Position numbers and translations under genes: made by a program
Shown here: positions 46,387-58,947 of the stretch, in pieces
How the letters are laid out: each line of letters begins with the position of its first letter
Position numbering within the stretch: the first letter of the stretch is position 1
From: Saposhnikovia divaricata
Lineage: Eukaryota > Streptophyta > Magnoliopsida > Apiales > Apiaceae
Direction: 5' to 3'
NCBI GenBank assembly: GCA_036435485.1
Contig: CM071598.1
Coordinates: 200,487,148 to 200,551,147, forward strand
Length of the DNA: 64,000 bases
The notes under the pieces: generated by a model
Seen by the model: the letters and a program-made list of their open reading frames with translations, nothing else
The model's database searches: none
Told to the model about the DNA's origin: nothing

Positions 46387-47105
46387 TGACAGACGAGGTA
46401 TTCAGTGATATCAACGACAGCACAACTCCGAAGGCAGTCTACGACAACAAAATATCTATTGTATGTATTCCAATTATCTTAATATAATTTCCAAGTTAAG
46501 TACAGTATATTAGTGAATAGTTGGGTAAAGCTGGATCTATCTTTTTCCTTGGTTATTAGGTTTTGGGCATTTGTTAATTTACATTGGTTTGGTTTTGTGG
46601 TTGGAGTTGGAATATAAATATAATTTCCAGGGAAAATAAAGTGTGTTAGTGAATAGTTGGGCAAAGATAGATTTTTTGTTTTTGCTTCGTCTTGTTCATC
46701 TTGTGAGGCAGGCAATTTAATCGGCATGCAAATAGAGTTTTGCCCTTGGATTACATGTTTTGATGCCTTTTTGTTTGTGTGTGTTGATGTAGTTGGTGCC
46801 GAATTCATGGATATTTCACGCCAAAAGAGAGGCAGGCCTAGGGTTCCTGTCACAGAGGAGCTGATCGAGGCATGCCGATTGTCTAAGCAACGTCGCAACC
46901 GGCAACAAAAAGGAGGTAAATTGATGATCTAATTGTATGTTAGCTCCCATTTCATGGTTCTGTGCTTCTGGGCTTTGCAGTTGCAATTATTTATTTGGTC
47001 TGGCTTACAATTTAAAAGACATCTTTGCATTTGCAGAAAGTGAATTAGCCGGCCCTTCCCACTTGGTTGCTGCACAACCCGGTGTGGTTCCTGTTACTAG
47101 GCCAG
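46387..47105 (+). CDS. Unidentified three-exon gene or fragment with AT-hook-like motif
   Basis: Exon 1 (46387-46461) starts MTDEVFSDINDSTTPKAVYD. Exon 2 (about 46793-46915) contains the basic KRGRPRVPVTEELIEACRLS and a KQRRNRQQK tail. Exon 3 (about 47037-47105) encodes ELAGPSHLVAAQPGVVPVTR. GT donors follow exons 1 and 2, and AG acceptors precede exons 2 and 3. KRGRPR is the core of an AT-hook, so DNA binding is possible. I do not recognise the family. Exon-like pieces near 48025-48090 and 48240-48335 (FYKKMKESLDNKTVQEKIGA) may be later exons or unrelated fragments. Confidence 0.35.
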
Positions 47106-48823
47106 GTTGGTGTTTCGTATACTTTGTAATTTGCACTTCAATGTTTAGATGAAATGTTACTTGCCTTTGTTGTCAAAGCTGTAGAACTGTATTGTTTTTA
47201 TTTAAAAATCAGTTTTAGTTCTGGAAATTATCTACCAAGAAAAAGGTCACCAGAAGTTTTTAGTTGTGTATAATGCTACACACTCATAAATGCAATAGAG
47301 CATGACTCTTATATCAGACAAATTAGATTCTGAAGGCTAAACCATTAAAGAATGGGCATCTGGCACTCACAACTTAAACACGTTGTAAAAACTATGTTAG
47401 GCGATCTAATGATTCACAACCACAAGCCAGCTAGACACTTTATAACCAAGGTCTTTAAAGTTCGAACTAATTATTGCACAAGACTCCCTTGCGCTATTCT
47501 CTATTATCGCCTTCTGATCTTCTACTTTGCTCCGACAACTCCTCTTCATGCTCCACTTCTTGCATACATCATTCGTGATTTCAACAATCAATCTATTATA
47601 TGTTTACTAACATATACTACTTCATGGCTTTTGGGGAAAAAAAGATTATTTTATATTTATAGGCTTGACGCTTTGATGTTTTATTTTGTTTTGCGTTACT
47701 AGCTAACCCCAGCTGGTGACATATGAATTCCGTTCTAAAGTTGCTTACAAACATGAGCGTAAAATAAGCTAAAAGAATTTAATTAATTAAAACAAATAAT
47801 TTTAATGTGAAATTAAACTATACTGGCATGTTTATCATATTCATGTAGTAGTAGGCTATTCAAGAGTTTTTCGTAATATGTTATAAATTTTTTCTCATTA
47901 AAGCTCTATTTTGTTCAATTGCTTTTATTTGTTATTCAAAGCCCGAAGGTATTAGAATGATGTATTCTGAGTTTGCCTCGAGCAGTACATTGTGTATACA
48001 TCAAAGTAATCATCTTTACAGCCAGTACTGCTGCCTGGCCAGTCTCCGAACTACTCTGAAGCAATGATGTTGTCACAAAAGCTGAAAGCGTAGTTCAATA
48101 ACACCGAGCTTTTAAGGTACAATCATTTATTACTAAAATAGACCAAGTTAGTTTCTTACTCCGACTTATAATGAATTGTTATATTTGAGGTTGAGCAGGT
48201 TAAAGAGGTGCCAACAATGAAATGAACACAATTTTTGTGCTTTCTACAAGAAGATGAAAGAAAGCCTTGACAACAAGACTGTCCAGGAAAAGATAGGTGC
48301 GTTGTTTAAGACCCTTGTCAAGTTGAAAATTCTGAATTAAGGATCAGAACAAAGACGTTTACTGATCATCTTCAGTGATAGTATTACATAATATAATTTT
48401 AGTTCCAAGCAGTAAAAGGAGAAGATTGGACTTAATGTTACTTGAGAAAAACAAATAGGTTCACCAAATGCTTACTTGTACAAGAACCATTTTCCTTTTG
48501 TGGTATTAGATATATTTTGCGTACTAAGCATTAACATGTTCTAGCACCATTTAATTATAAAGTAACATAAATACATTGTAAGTGAGAATCCTTACCACTA
48601 TGCTAGATATGAGTTTTGAATATATTCTAAAACTCATTATTAATATATCGTGAGACAACCCTCATATATTATATTAATGATAAAAAATTGTTCATAAAGA
48701 GAATTGAACCATTAAAAACACCAAAAATTACATCCTAGCAATAAGATCATAAGACATATGAAGTCCAAAATATAATAATTAGTCCCATAAAAGCTAATAT
48801 CAAAAAAAGATCAAATCTGAGGA
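47106..48823. other. Mostly non-coding; possible exon scraps
   Basis: Apart from the exon-like pieces at about 48025-48090 and 48240-48335, the stretch is AT-rich with no clear gene. A plus-strand open frame at 47352-47702 has no recognisable features. Confidence 0.35.
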
Positions 48824-49907
48824 TCAAATCTGTTGTTGAGACTGAGAATCAGGTGGTTGTGAAATGTTGACAGATGCTTGAGATCCTCCAGCTGCCACTG
48901 CTGCTTTTGCTGCTTTAGCTGCATTAGATTGATCCCTTACCCTAGGATATTTAATTACCAAAGGCCTACCACTTGCCTGCATCTCCTTCTTTTGTTTTTT
49001 AGTTAACCCACCTTTGCAGGTCCTTGCATTGTGTCCAAAACAATTGCACTTGGTACACTTACCAGTCTTTGATCTTTTTGATTTCTGCTCTTCCCCCTCT
49101 TCCCTTCTCCTATTTCTGCTAGGTCTTCCAACCCCTCTCTTCATTGTAGGTGGCATAAGTACAGGAAGATTGTCATATGTTGGCCATTGATCATCATCAG
49201 GGACAGGGTCCATGTTGAAGCCATAGGTTTGTCTATAGGTTCTAACATGATACCAAGAACTAACAACTTTCTCAGGGTCTATTTTTGCATGTATCATTGC
49301 TCTAATAACATGCCTACATGGGATTCCCGATATTTGCCATGCCCCACAAGAACAGATTTTGTTATCCAATGACAAAGGAAAATGAGATTTACCTTCATGA
49401 AACTCATTTTCACCTGGCTTTGACAGGTAGGCTTTGCAACTGATAATATCCTTACTGATGAGTTTGACAAGTTTGGCAATCTTGGGACAAAGACCATCTT
49501 CTTTCCAGTTAAGTGCAGCTTGATACCTTGTGGCCATCCTCACCATGCAAACCCTCCTTATACCTGTAATCAGAAGTTGCATTATATAAGATGTTAATTT
49601 AGTGAAACATGTAAAACAAAAAAAATAGATGAACTTAAATCAGAAGTGTACCTTCAAGCAAACTTAAAATTGGCCTACATCTGTCAATTCCAAGGGTGGA
49701 ATTGAAACTCTCTACAAAATTTGAAGTGTTTGTATCATTGCACACATTTGGATCAAATTTGTGCTTACTCCAAGTTGAAGGATCTCCTAGATTTGAAAAC
49801 CATTTCATAACTCTATCACCTCCCTCTTTCTTCAGTCTTTCCATGGTCTTTCTAAAGGTAAATTGGCTTGTTTCATTGCATACCCTCCAAAACAAGACGT
49901 ACATCAA
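48824..49907 (-). pseudogene. MuDR/MULE transposase, C-terminal part
   Basis: Two exons joined by a GT-AG intron (49564-49651) read continuously: 49652-49907, then 48824-49563. The first encodes NVCNDTNTSNFVESFNSTLG and PILSLLEG, the end of the MULE transposase core. The second has a SWIM zinc finger (CSCGAWQISGIPCRH), a GRPSRNRRREEGEEQKSKRS basic linker and a zinc knuckle CTKCNCFGHNARTC, then a Q/S-rich tail. MULE transposases cut DNA with a DDE/RNase-H fold; the catalytic N-terminal portion upstream of 49907 is missing. What remains is intact in frame, so loss of the 5' part may be fairly recent. No terminal inverted repeats were found. Confidence 0.85.
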
Positions 49908-52679
49908 TGGTCCTGAAAATTTTGGATATAATTAAAACTTTTTATTATGTACTGAGGTAATGGTGAATAGTTATTACGACTACGATGTAACAATTGAGAT
50001 AATGAATGAAAGGAATAGCTTTGGATTCAAATATTTATATGTCTTGAAGAATGCTAATGGTTGAAAACTTAGGTAAGAATAATCTATCTCCTAGGGGAAT
50101 AAGATATGGCAGTTCCAAGCTGGAGAATATTCTCATGTCATCCAGATCGATAACGATTAATCCAGTGGTTCCGTAAAAAGGGTTAAGGAACGATCGAAAG
50201 AGAACAAGGACAATTGTACAACCCTAAGAGAATAAGTACAGAATAAAGAATGAATAGTGTTTTTGGTGGAAAAGAGAATATTATGAGACGACACTATATA
50301 GAAGTATTCGGAACGGATTTCCGAGTTCGTAATAGTGATCCAGGAGGGAAATAAGTGTATGTAAAAGCTGTCGGATTCTGAAAAACCGCACTTTTATTTT
50401 CTCCGAGAGTTCCCTGGACACTGATAGACTTACGAATTTAACGAAGGGATTTAAGGAATATAAATTCGAAAGTTAGTAAGAAAGATGGAGAATGATAGTA
50501 TTAATATTAAGAAGATTCCCGGTAAACCCTAATTAGAAATCCGTGAAATATTCCTCCGAACGATAAACGAATTGAGCAATAAACGGACAAAGAAACAAGC
50601 AGAGAGTCAAGAAATAGTCATGTTCAAGTGAATAAAGTCAAGTAACCAAGCTAGTTACAAGTTAACTAGCATCATTACAAAACTAACCAAACACTTAGCT
50701 TACAACACACACCTTACCACAAGAATGCAACACTTGTCCACTTGATTAGCTCATCCATGACCAAAGCACTTTAATAAAGTGGCTTTAGGCTAGATATTAT
50801 CCATACAAATAAAATAATGCAATATTAGATGAAAGCAAGACCAAGCAACTCCATTTCTCTCCATTTTGAACAAACTGCCCAGCAGAACCTCCTCCAAGAG
50901 GAAAATTCATATCTCCATTTCTATCCATGATAAAATCACCAAATTTTAACCATAGCTTCACCACTCCATGGGAAACATTCGTTCAAAATTTCATGGCAAT
51001 ATAATGAGTGTAGCCTAGTCAAATACCTTTCCCAAATTGAAGAAACCAAACTGCCTGTTCTTGACTGTTTTCTGTAACGATTTTCAAGCAGCCATATCTC
51101 CTTCATTACTCAATGTAATTTGGTGTTCTTTAGCTTGTTGGAAATCTGGTTAGATTCTCTACAACTCTCCTTTAGAAGCCTTGTCCAGAAAAGCATGGTA
51201 AGGGCCTCGATTTTGCAGATCTTTGAACTGATGAATAATAACCTTCATGAACTAACTTTGATTTCTTGTTTTGTTTGGATGATCTAAGCAATCCTAAGGC
51301 TATACAAGGACAAAACAAGGATTATTCATGTATTAGGATACTTCAGGGAAGGTATAACTCTTAAGAAACCCTAGAACTTATTTTGAGTTTTTGTGATTAT
51401 TGGATTAGTTTTGATGATGATGTGGTTTTAAGCATATAAGCATGATTATGTAGTTGATTTAGTTCATTTAGCCATATAATGATTAAGAGGATGAGTTGAG
51501 ATGTTCCTGGACTTATGAGGTGTAGATCATGAATGTAAGATGTTTGGTTTTCCCGGTGTGGCTTGGTTGAATTGTTATGATTTTTAGAACGTTCGATATA
51601 TAGTCGTCGTAATGCCGAATTTTTGTTAACACTTAGAAACCGAGCATGAGAGTAAATATAATTTCCTGACCTTGATAATATTATGACTTGTCCTTGTAAC
51701 TCTCGAGACATAGATCGTGTTGGCGCAAGAATCGAAACATTCCGACTTACGGTTTAGGAGTTATGGTCAAATTACTAAAATTGGTTCGGAACCGTAAGTA
51801 AAAGTTCGTAACTTCAATTGAACCCTCGTAAAGCATGTTAATCAGTGGCGAATCTTGGTAAATAAATACTAGAGGTCATAAGGAAGGTATGAAAGAAAAC
51901 CACATGTCAAAAGGATCATTTTCCGATTTTATAAAAATGTTCGAATCAAAGTTAAACGCGAACGAACCCCTTAAAAGTATAACTTTGGTTATAACTTAGA
52001 AAACGAACGATAAAACTCGAGGTATAATCTCGGTTCGTAATCGATCGACTTTAGAACTTATATGACTTAAGTATATACCAAATGTAGGTATGATGACATG
52101 TCTTAATAACGAACAAATGTCGGATCGTATCGGTGATAAAAAGAGTACACTAAAAGGTGTATAACGAGATAATTCGAAAACGTATTTCGATTTAAGTGAA
52201 GTTTATACTTAGACATTTAAGAGGTGTTAAGTGGTTAATCTCGAATGTTCTAATTGTTTATAGATCATCGAGCAGACCCAGGACACGCTATCTCTACCCA
52301 CACCCGATTACCAGGCAAGTGTTGAAAACTTTGAACCTGTTGTTATGATAATATATATATGTGATTGCCATCTTACATATGCCATAGCATGCTTGTCTAT
52401 TGTCAAATTATATTATGATACCTGTTCCCTGAATTGCCATTGGCTTATAGACTAGATACGAATTATCAGTTATAAGCCGGATTATTTTGGTAAGGCCCTT
52501 AGCGAAGGGCAAATGATATTCATTCCTAAATATAGATCGGGAGTCGGTATTTTGAGATATAGATAGTCGTGGAAACCCGGAGGGATTTCAACGACAGATT
52601 ATTATTTATCTGAGGAATGTTATTATTATAAGTTATTTATATTTCCATAAAGTATCAATTACTTGGAAATCTTTCGAGG

Positions 52680-53160
52680 AATGTTATTCGAGTATTATCT
52701 TAGTCGAGAGATATTAAATGAATGTTAGTTTCGAATATTCATTTAGAGTTGATTATTTAATGAATATTATTTTGATATTCATTAGAATGTTATTTATTAA
52801 ATGAATATTACTTTCGAATATTCATTTAAGGTTTATGTACTTAATGATTATTATTTTAAAATATTCATTGGAAGTTCTAATTACTTAAGGGATATTATTT
52901 CGAATATTCCTTTAAAGTTTTGATTACTAAATGAATATTATTTGGATATTCATTTAGAAGATTATTTATTAAATGAATATTATTTTCAAATATTCATTTA
53001 AAGTTTGACTCATTTATTGAATATTATTTTAAATACTTATTGGAGTCTAATTATTAATGAATATTATTTTGATTATTCATTCAAGGAGTGATTTATTTAG
53101 TAAATAATTCTATATATTCATTCGAGGATTACTTACGAGCAATATTATGATTTAATAATA
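52680..53160. repeat. AT-rich hairpin repeats (AATGAATATTATTTnGAATAT)
   Basis: About ten degenerate copies of AAATGAATATTATTT followed by ATATTCATTTA occur at ~40-60-bp steps. Each copy is an inverted repeat. Confidence 0.8.
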
Positions 53161-53914
53161 TTCCTTAATTTTTATTGAGTTAATAAATATTCTTGGAATA
53201 TTTATTTAATTCTTTTAAATTCTTTTTAAAATGATTTATATTATTTGGAGATTATCTTTCACCTCCAAATATTATGTAAAATAATTCGGAGTCTTTTTAC
53301 GACTATTTTATCAAGGAAAGGTTCCCAACTCTTTATTTTTCATTTAAATCTATCTTAAAAGGATTTAAATTCTCGCTCAAACTTCCAAATTATAAGGGAA
53401 CCTTACTTGAGAAAGGTTATTTATCTTGTTGACTTCCCGGTCATAATTTATCCTTTTCACTCGCAACTTGGTTGCTATGGACTTATTAAGTCTGTGTGTA
53501 CCTTCTCATCATTCGAGGGGTAAGATTGTTGGAACAAGTTTATATCCATTAACAAGCAAAAGCTTGGGAAACGTTTGTGAATTTTCCTTTCCAACTAGAT
53601 ACGACTACTTTGTGGAGTCTTATCAACAAGTATTTCACTTGGGGAAGGGAGGACAAACTCTACGTTTCAATGCTGTGGATTTATTCGAACTAGGAGTCGT
53701 GTGTAAGAGGCCGAGTCGCGCGGTCCATCACAAGGCCTAACCATTGGCCAGGGAGTTACTACTAAAGGCAATCGACAAGTGGAGCCGCCAGTTCTTCCTT
53801 CTACCGGTAGTAAACTATATTGGGCTGTACCATCCCCGACTGATCATCAGGGAGTGGGACAGCTGGCGCATGATAACTCCAGTATTGGTTCATCTCCCAA
53901 ATTGGGAATTTCCT

Positions 53915-53995
53915 GCAACACGTATCGAAGAGACTTCTTTCAAGTTGACGGTGTCTTCCGCAACACGTATCGAAGAGACTTCTTTCAGGTTGTAG
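53915..53995. repeat. 45-bp tandem duplication in the LTR
   Basis: GCAACACGTATCGAAGAGAC occurs at 53915 and 53960. Confidence 0.9.
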
Positions 53996-54668
53996 GACTT
54001 TGAAAAATGTTAATAACTGGAATTGCAATATTTTCCTTGCAAGTTCCTCTTTATATGATAAATGATAATATCTTGCTTATTTTGACTTAGCAGATATTTC
54101 CACAAAATAAATACTTTAAGTTACCCTGTAACTTCATCGTTCATATTATACTGGCATCATTTCCGTAAATGCATGGCATATGGTTTGAAAGATACTTTTG
54201 AACTGTTATATATTATCGTTCAGTTAAATATTATTGTTGGTGGGCTATTGCTCACCCTTGCTTTATTATTATATCACAACAACAGCTAGACCAGATGACT
54301 CGCACAAGGTGCACTCGACGCTGGTGAGGACGATGAGACTACCAGAGCTGAAGAGAAAGCTATTGGTAGGATAGATTCATTCTTTCAGTACCAAATATAT
54401 GGACTAGTATGACTTATGTAAATGGATGGCAAAGAGTATGTATTCATATTGTAACTCTTTTGGGTTGTAAGAACTCATAATGTGTTTAATAAAATTTGGT
54501 TGTTACTCTGATTTCATCTCTGGGACTATAACGGGTGTGTTTTATATTGTTGTGTTGGGTCATAAAGATGTAATTTATTTTATGTTGAGGTAAGTTCAAG
54601 TATTGTGGACAGAATTGGAGACCTTAACGACCGGATCCCGGACCCCGGATCTGGGGGGGTTACAGAAG

Positions 54669-54680
54669 TGGTATCAGAGC
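54669..54680 (+). other. Primer-binding site of the gypsy element
   Basis: TGGTATCAGAGC lies four bases after the LTR end and is complementary to the 3' end of initiator methionine tRNA. Confidence 0.88.
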
Positions 54681-57600
54681 GTACGTTATAAACCCCAGAG
54701 ATGAGGTGACGTTAAAACAATAAATTCACTAAGATAATAAGAACTCTTGCCAAGTTCATAGCCGGACTACTTAATGTAGTGATGACATATAAAACCCTTA
54801 TGGGAACTCTTAAGTATCATGATAGTAACTTAGCTCGATATCGTATCGACGAGTAAGGCGACAGACCTTGAGGCATACGAGCAGCACGATGATGCTTTAT
54901 ACGCTGAAGATCAGCGGGTATTTCGATGGAGTACCTTACTGGAGACCCGGAAGAGGTTCCAGCAGATAAGGAGCTTACCCTTGATGAATGAGGGCCGCAG
55001 CCGGAAAGACTGTGATGATTAAGGTATGGTGCTCAGAAAAGTGAGCATAAAGAACTGAGCTATTAGCAAGAGAACTGAAGGTTCATGTTGGATTCGTAGC
55101 CGGACTACTAGATGTAGTACCGGCAAGTAAGACGGATTGAAAGGATCACTTGAGATCTTATACGGGAATAGATGAGAATCCTTAGAGACTTTCATATTAA
55201 CAAAGAAAGAGCTAGAGGAATGTATGATTATCAAAGACATCGATTTAAGGCGAGGAGCAGAGTCCCTAGGGATAGTTGAGAAGGAGGCAGTAAGTGCCAC
55301 ATCATTTGATAAATGAATTAGTATGAATATTGTCAGTAATAATTCGCCATGAGAAGGCAGATGTCATGGGTTATAATTTTTGGAACCAAGTTGAGATTAA
55401 TGAGGTGGTTTTATTCAGGGAAATGTTCATTTTATGAATGAATCAGTTAGAAAGTAAAGACATTGGGAAGTGACAGCATGATGGGATAAAGTTATATAAG
55501 GAAGTAGTAAGCAAGACAATGATCTTAGAACCTACCGGAAGATAAGACCAGTGAGTCAAGATGAACTCGTAATGAGACTACTGCCAGAGACTGAGTATTG
55601 GGTTATTTCAACTCAGTAAAATGATGAACCAGAAATGTTAGATGCATGTGATTCAGAGGAATATTAAATTCTTTCTTTGAATGAATTATAGTAGTTACCT
55701 TAAGTTTACTCCGACACGAAATTGTAATGGATCAAGTAATACGATCAGCAGTTAAAGAAAAAATGTGAGAAAATCTTCCTGGAGCTAAAAGATGAAATTG
55801 GTAATGACCAAGAGTTGGCATTGCTTAATGGAAAAAGGAGACTTTGTGCTTCCAATGATGCTTCGCATAAAGGATTAGGATGTGTGCTTGTGCAGCACGA
55901 TAATGTACTTGCGGATGTGTTCGGACAACACAATTCACCAGGTTCGGATGGCCTTATTAGTGCCAATTTTGTGGAACAACCAACTCCGACGGTAATGTTC
56001 CTTCTGAGACTAGTGGTTAGGTAGACTGACATTTGGTAATATTGAATATCAGGACGTATAGGTATCAGGACGTGGTGACAGGTTTCAGTTTGAAACTGTT
56101 GATTCCCTTCTAAGAAATGTATATAATTGATTCCTCTCCAATGGTTAAACTTCCAATCTGATGACTATTATTTCGTAAATTAGGACTGCTTATGGTTCTA
56201 CCTGCTTGGAGGTTTATAGAACTATTCTTCAGGTTTCGAAACTGGTCTCCTTAATGTTACCAGTAGATGGATAGATTGACCAAAATTTCCCTAATTCTGG
56301 GAAGAACTTCAACGAATTTTGGCAAACCTTGTCTTTCTGATTATCAAAGAACATCATGGAAGAGAGTAGAAACTGGGGTGAACCCCATGAATTGGGTAAA
56401 GTAGCCGCTATATGGGTTGGTGGACAGACCCCGGTTATCGCGATTGATTGTAGAAATACAATGATGAAGTGAGATTGGACGAAAACAGGAAATGTGAGTA
56501 AGAAACCAGCCGGACTGAGAAACTCCGGGATTGACTTAAGTGAAAAGGCTGTTATGCCAGGAATGGTAAGCTTGCGTGGCACGCAGGATTGATAAGAATA
56601 GTTGAAATGATAAAAGTAGAGGAAAGGTGACCAGAGACGGTGCCGAGCAGTCGATTAAGACTTATATGGAGTAAAGTTTTGGAAAGGTAGAAAGGTATCA
56701 AAGTAGAAGGCACTATGCCGGAAATTGCTAGAAAAGTAATGCTATTATCCAACCCCTAAAATCATATATTTTTTTATTAGTGTGGCCAGTTGAGGCCAAG
56801 TCACAAAGGATTATCAAGTGACTAGACCAGCAATGAAAGGATAAAGCAGGGTTGCTTCTAAGAAAGCACCGACTGCAAGGGCTTCTGATACAAAGGAAAC
56901 ATTAATGAAATTGTAGGAATCTTCTACTGAACCCTTAACAACCGATGTTTTGATGGGGAGTTTACTAGATTCTTTAAAATGGGGTCACCCGTACTAAAGT
57001 GATTCATGTGTATACGCTGTCCAAGATTACGAGTAAAAAAAAATTGAAGTATAGTGACTTGAGATGTATGAGTTTACTAGATTCTTTAAAATGGGGTCAC
57101 CCGTACTAAAGTGATTCATGTGTATACGCTGTCCAAGATTACGAGTAAAAAAAATTGAAGTATAGTGACTTGAGATGTATGATGTTAGGGTATTATGAAT
57201 ACCATGAATATATTATGACGGAGGAAAGTAAACAATGAAGGTCTATGAAGAGAGTATAGAAATGATCAGAAATTGAACAGTACGCTGAAGAAATTTTGTC
57301 TGAGGCAAGTACTTTCGCGAAGAACGATAAGTACTAAGAGATTCACGTTGAACTCGACCAATATCTTCCAAAACATCCTTGCTACCATTACCAAGTTCTG
57401 TAAGAAAGCAGATAGACATACGTTGTCTTTTGGAAGGTCAAATGGGCTGACAACTATCTGAAAGAAGAGGTTAGCAGTAAGCTACCGATCGATTATCAAA
57501 TAAGAATGATTAAAAAGAGACCTTTATTAAGGATACATGATTTAATTGCCAATTATAGGATGCAGGAATTCCTTGGCAGTTGAATTAAGGATAAGATATC

Positions 57601-58500
57601 CATAAAGTAAGGCAAACCCTGGGGAATGCACAAGGGATGGCACTAACCCTAATAAAGACATTGTGAATTCAGATGATATGAGTTGGATTTTCTAAGGCAA
57701 CAATGTCTTGTAAAGATTATTAAAAATAGTTCTGGAAAGAACATAGATAGAATTATTAGAGTATTGATCAATGACGTTTTGATATACCCTGTACCTAGAA
57801 AATACAGGAGGAATGATGAGGACGACCTAAGAAACCTTACAAGGAAAAGTTAATATTCTGAGTTTCCAACTAGAAGTTTGGAAGAGAATGTAAGACACAA
57901 TAACAATAATACCAGATGAGACATGTATGAAACCATGATGAGGTATGGATGGAACCAAAGAAGGTTGAGAATATCCTAGAACAAGAAAGAACTAAGAAAA
58001 CAAATATCCTAGGTATGATTGAGGGTAACTTTGATAAAATTCCCACGGGAAGGTGGAAGCAATGACTTATGGAAAAAGACTGATAGTTATATTTTTCTCC
58101 CTTAGCAGAGCATTAAGGGAGAATGCTTTCACCCAACAGTGATGTGAATGAGGTAGAAAAATTTGAATTGGAATGTATCCAGAGAACAAGGATTACCAGA
58201 ATTTATTATTATCAGGAAAGGCCAATGAGGTGGCCGACAGTCTAAGTATAGAGGAATAAATACAAATGTTCATACCGAAGAAAAAAAATGATATTTGGAA
58301 GGACCTTGAAGGTCATATCAGAGTGGAGGAATTTACATTCCTTCTGATGATTGTGCAAGAATCGACGGTAATAGTAGTTTAAGTAAAGATTCGATTCCTG
58401 ATGGGTCTTAAGCATATTACATACCTTAGAAGGTCCCGTTTTGAGGCAAACCAGGACCATGATACAAAATTGACGAAGTAAACCATTAAGTTTCCAGTCT
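54681..58500 (+). pseudogene. Decayed Ty3-gypsy interior
   Basis: Only scraps are readable. 55760-55920 encodes KCEKIFLELK and then NDASHKGLGCVLVQHDNVLA, the RNase H start of chromovirus pol. 58190-58245 reads LLLSGKANEVADSLS, matching the GKANxVADALSRK end of RNase H. The ~2.3 kb between these, normally a few hundred bases, shows rearrangement or insertion. Stops are everywhere. Repeated phrases such as TAGCCGGACTAC (54761 and 55097) indicate local duplication. The right limit is unclear. Confidence 0.6.
56958..57178. repeat. 112-bp tandem duplication, nearly identical
   Basis: GAGTTTACTAGATTCTTTAA opens a unit at 56958 and again at 57070. The copies differ by one A in a run. Confidence 0.92.
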
Positions 58501-58539
58501 TTTATGAAAGATGCATGAGTGAGAGTTTCATCAACCTGA

Positions 58540-58947
58540 CTTAGCTGCGATGCTTGAAGCTCTTCTGCAATTTTATCTACTTCATGTAATATCTACATCA
58601 AGTTCAGGAAGTGTTCCTTATGAATAAGGAATAGTGATTACTTTGTCTCCCTAAAGGATTGAAGAATTCCCAAGTATCTGCTGATAATGTTCAATATTAG
58701 ATGTAAAGGGTTATCAGGCAGATATGTCAAGAAATGAAGATGAGTTACTTAATGAAGATCAGTTCATTGCCAGAGGAACAATCATCTATCATTTCATCTA
58801 CTGAGATTCTGGAAATGTTATATCTAAACCAGAATTTTTTTTTGTATTATTTACTATAGTTCTTTAATGTTTTATCTTCTTTGTTTGTAGTTGAGTTATC
58901 CTCTAGGTATTTGCTTGTTATTGTCTAACAAACAAATAGGGGGAGAT
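58540..58947 (+). mobile_element. 3' end of a copia interior with polypurine tract
   Basis: AAATAGGGGGAGAT (58934-58947) is the polypurine tract typical of this copia group and abuts the LTR. The preceding ~400 bp (TTTGCTTGTTATTGTCTAAC) look like its 3' untranslated spacer. The rest of that upstream interior is missing, and the left limit is a guess. Confidence 0.6.

Larger units (their letters stand above)
49986..54664 (+). mobile_element. Long LTR of a Ty3-gypsy (chromovirus-like) element
   Basis: The right end is firm: ...GGGGGGGTTACA (54664), then GAAG and the primer-binding site. The left end is placed at TGTAACAATTGAGATAATG (49986) because it mirrors the TGTAA...TTACA ends, but no second LTR confirms it. 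The 4.7-kb length is large, so other insertions may lie inside. The open frames at 53468-53995 are LTR sequence. Confidence 0.5.

Noticed and set aside
53468..53995. Two consecutive plus-strand frames in the long LTR
   Set aside because: No domain is recognisable and the second contains a 45-bp tandem duplication; they are LTR sequence.
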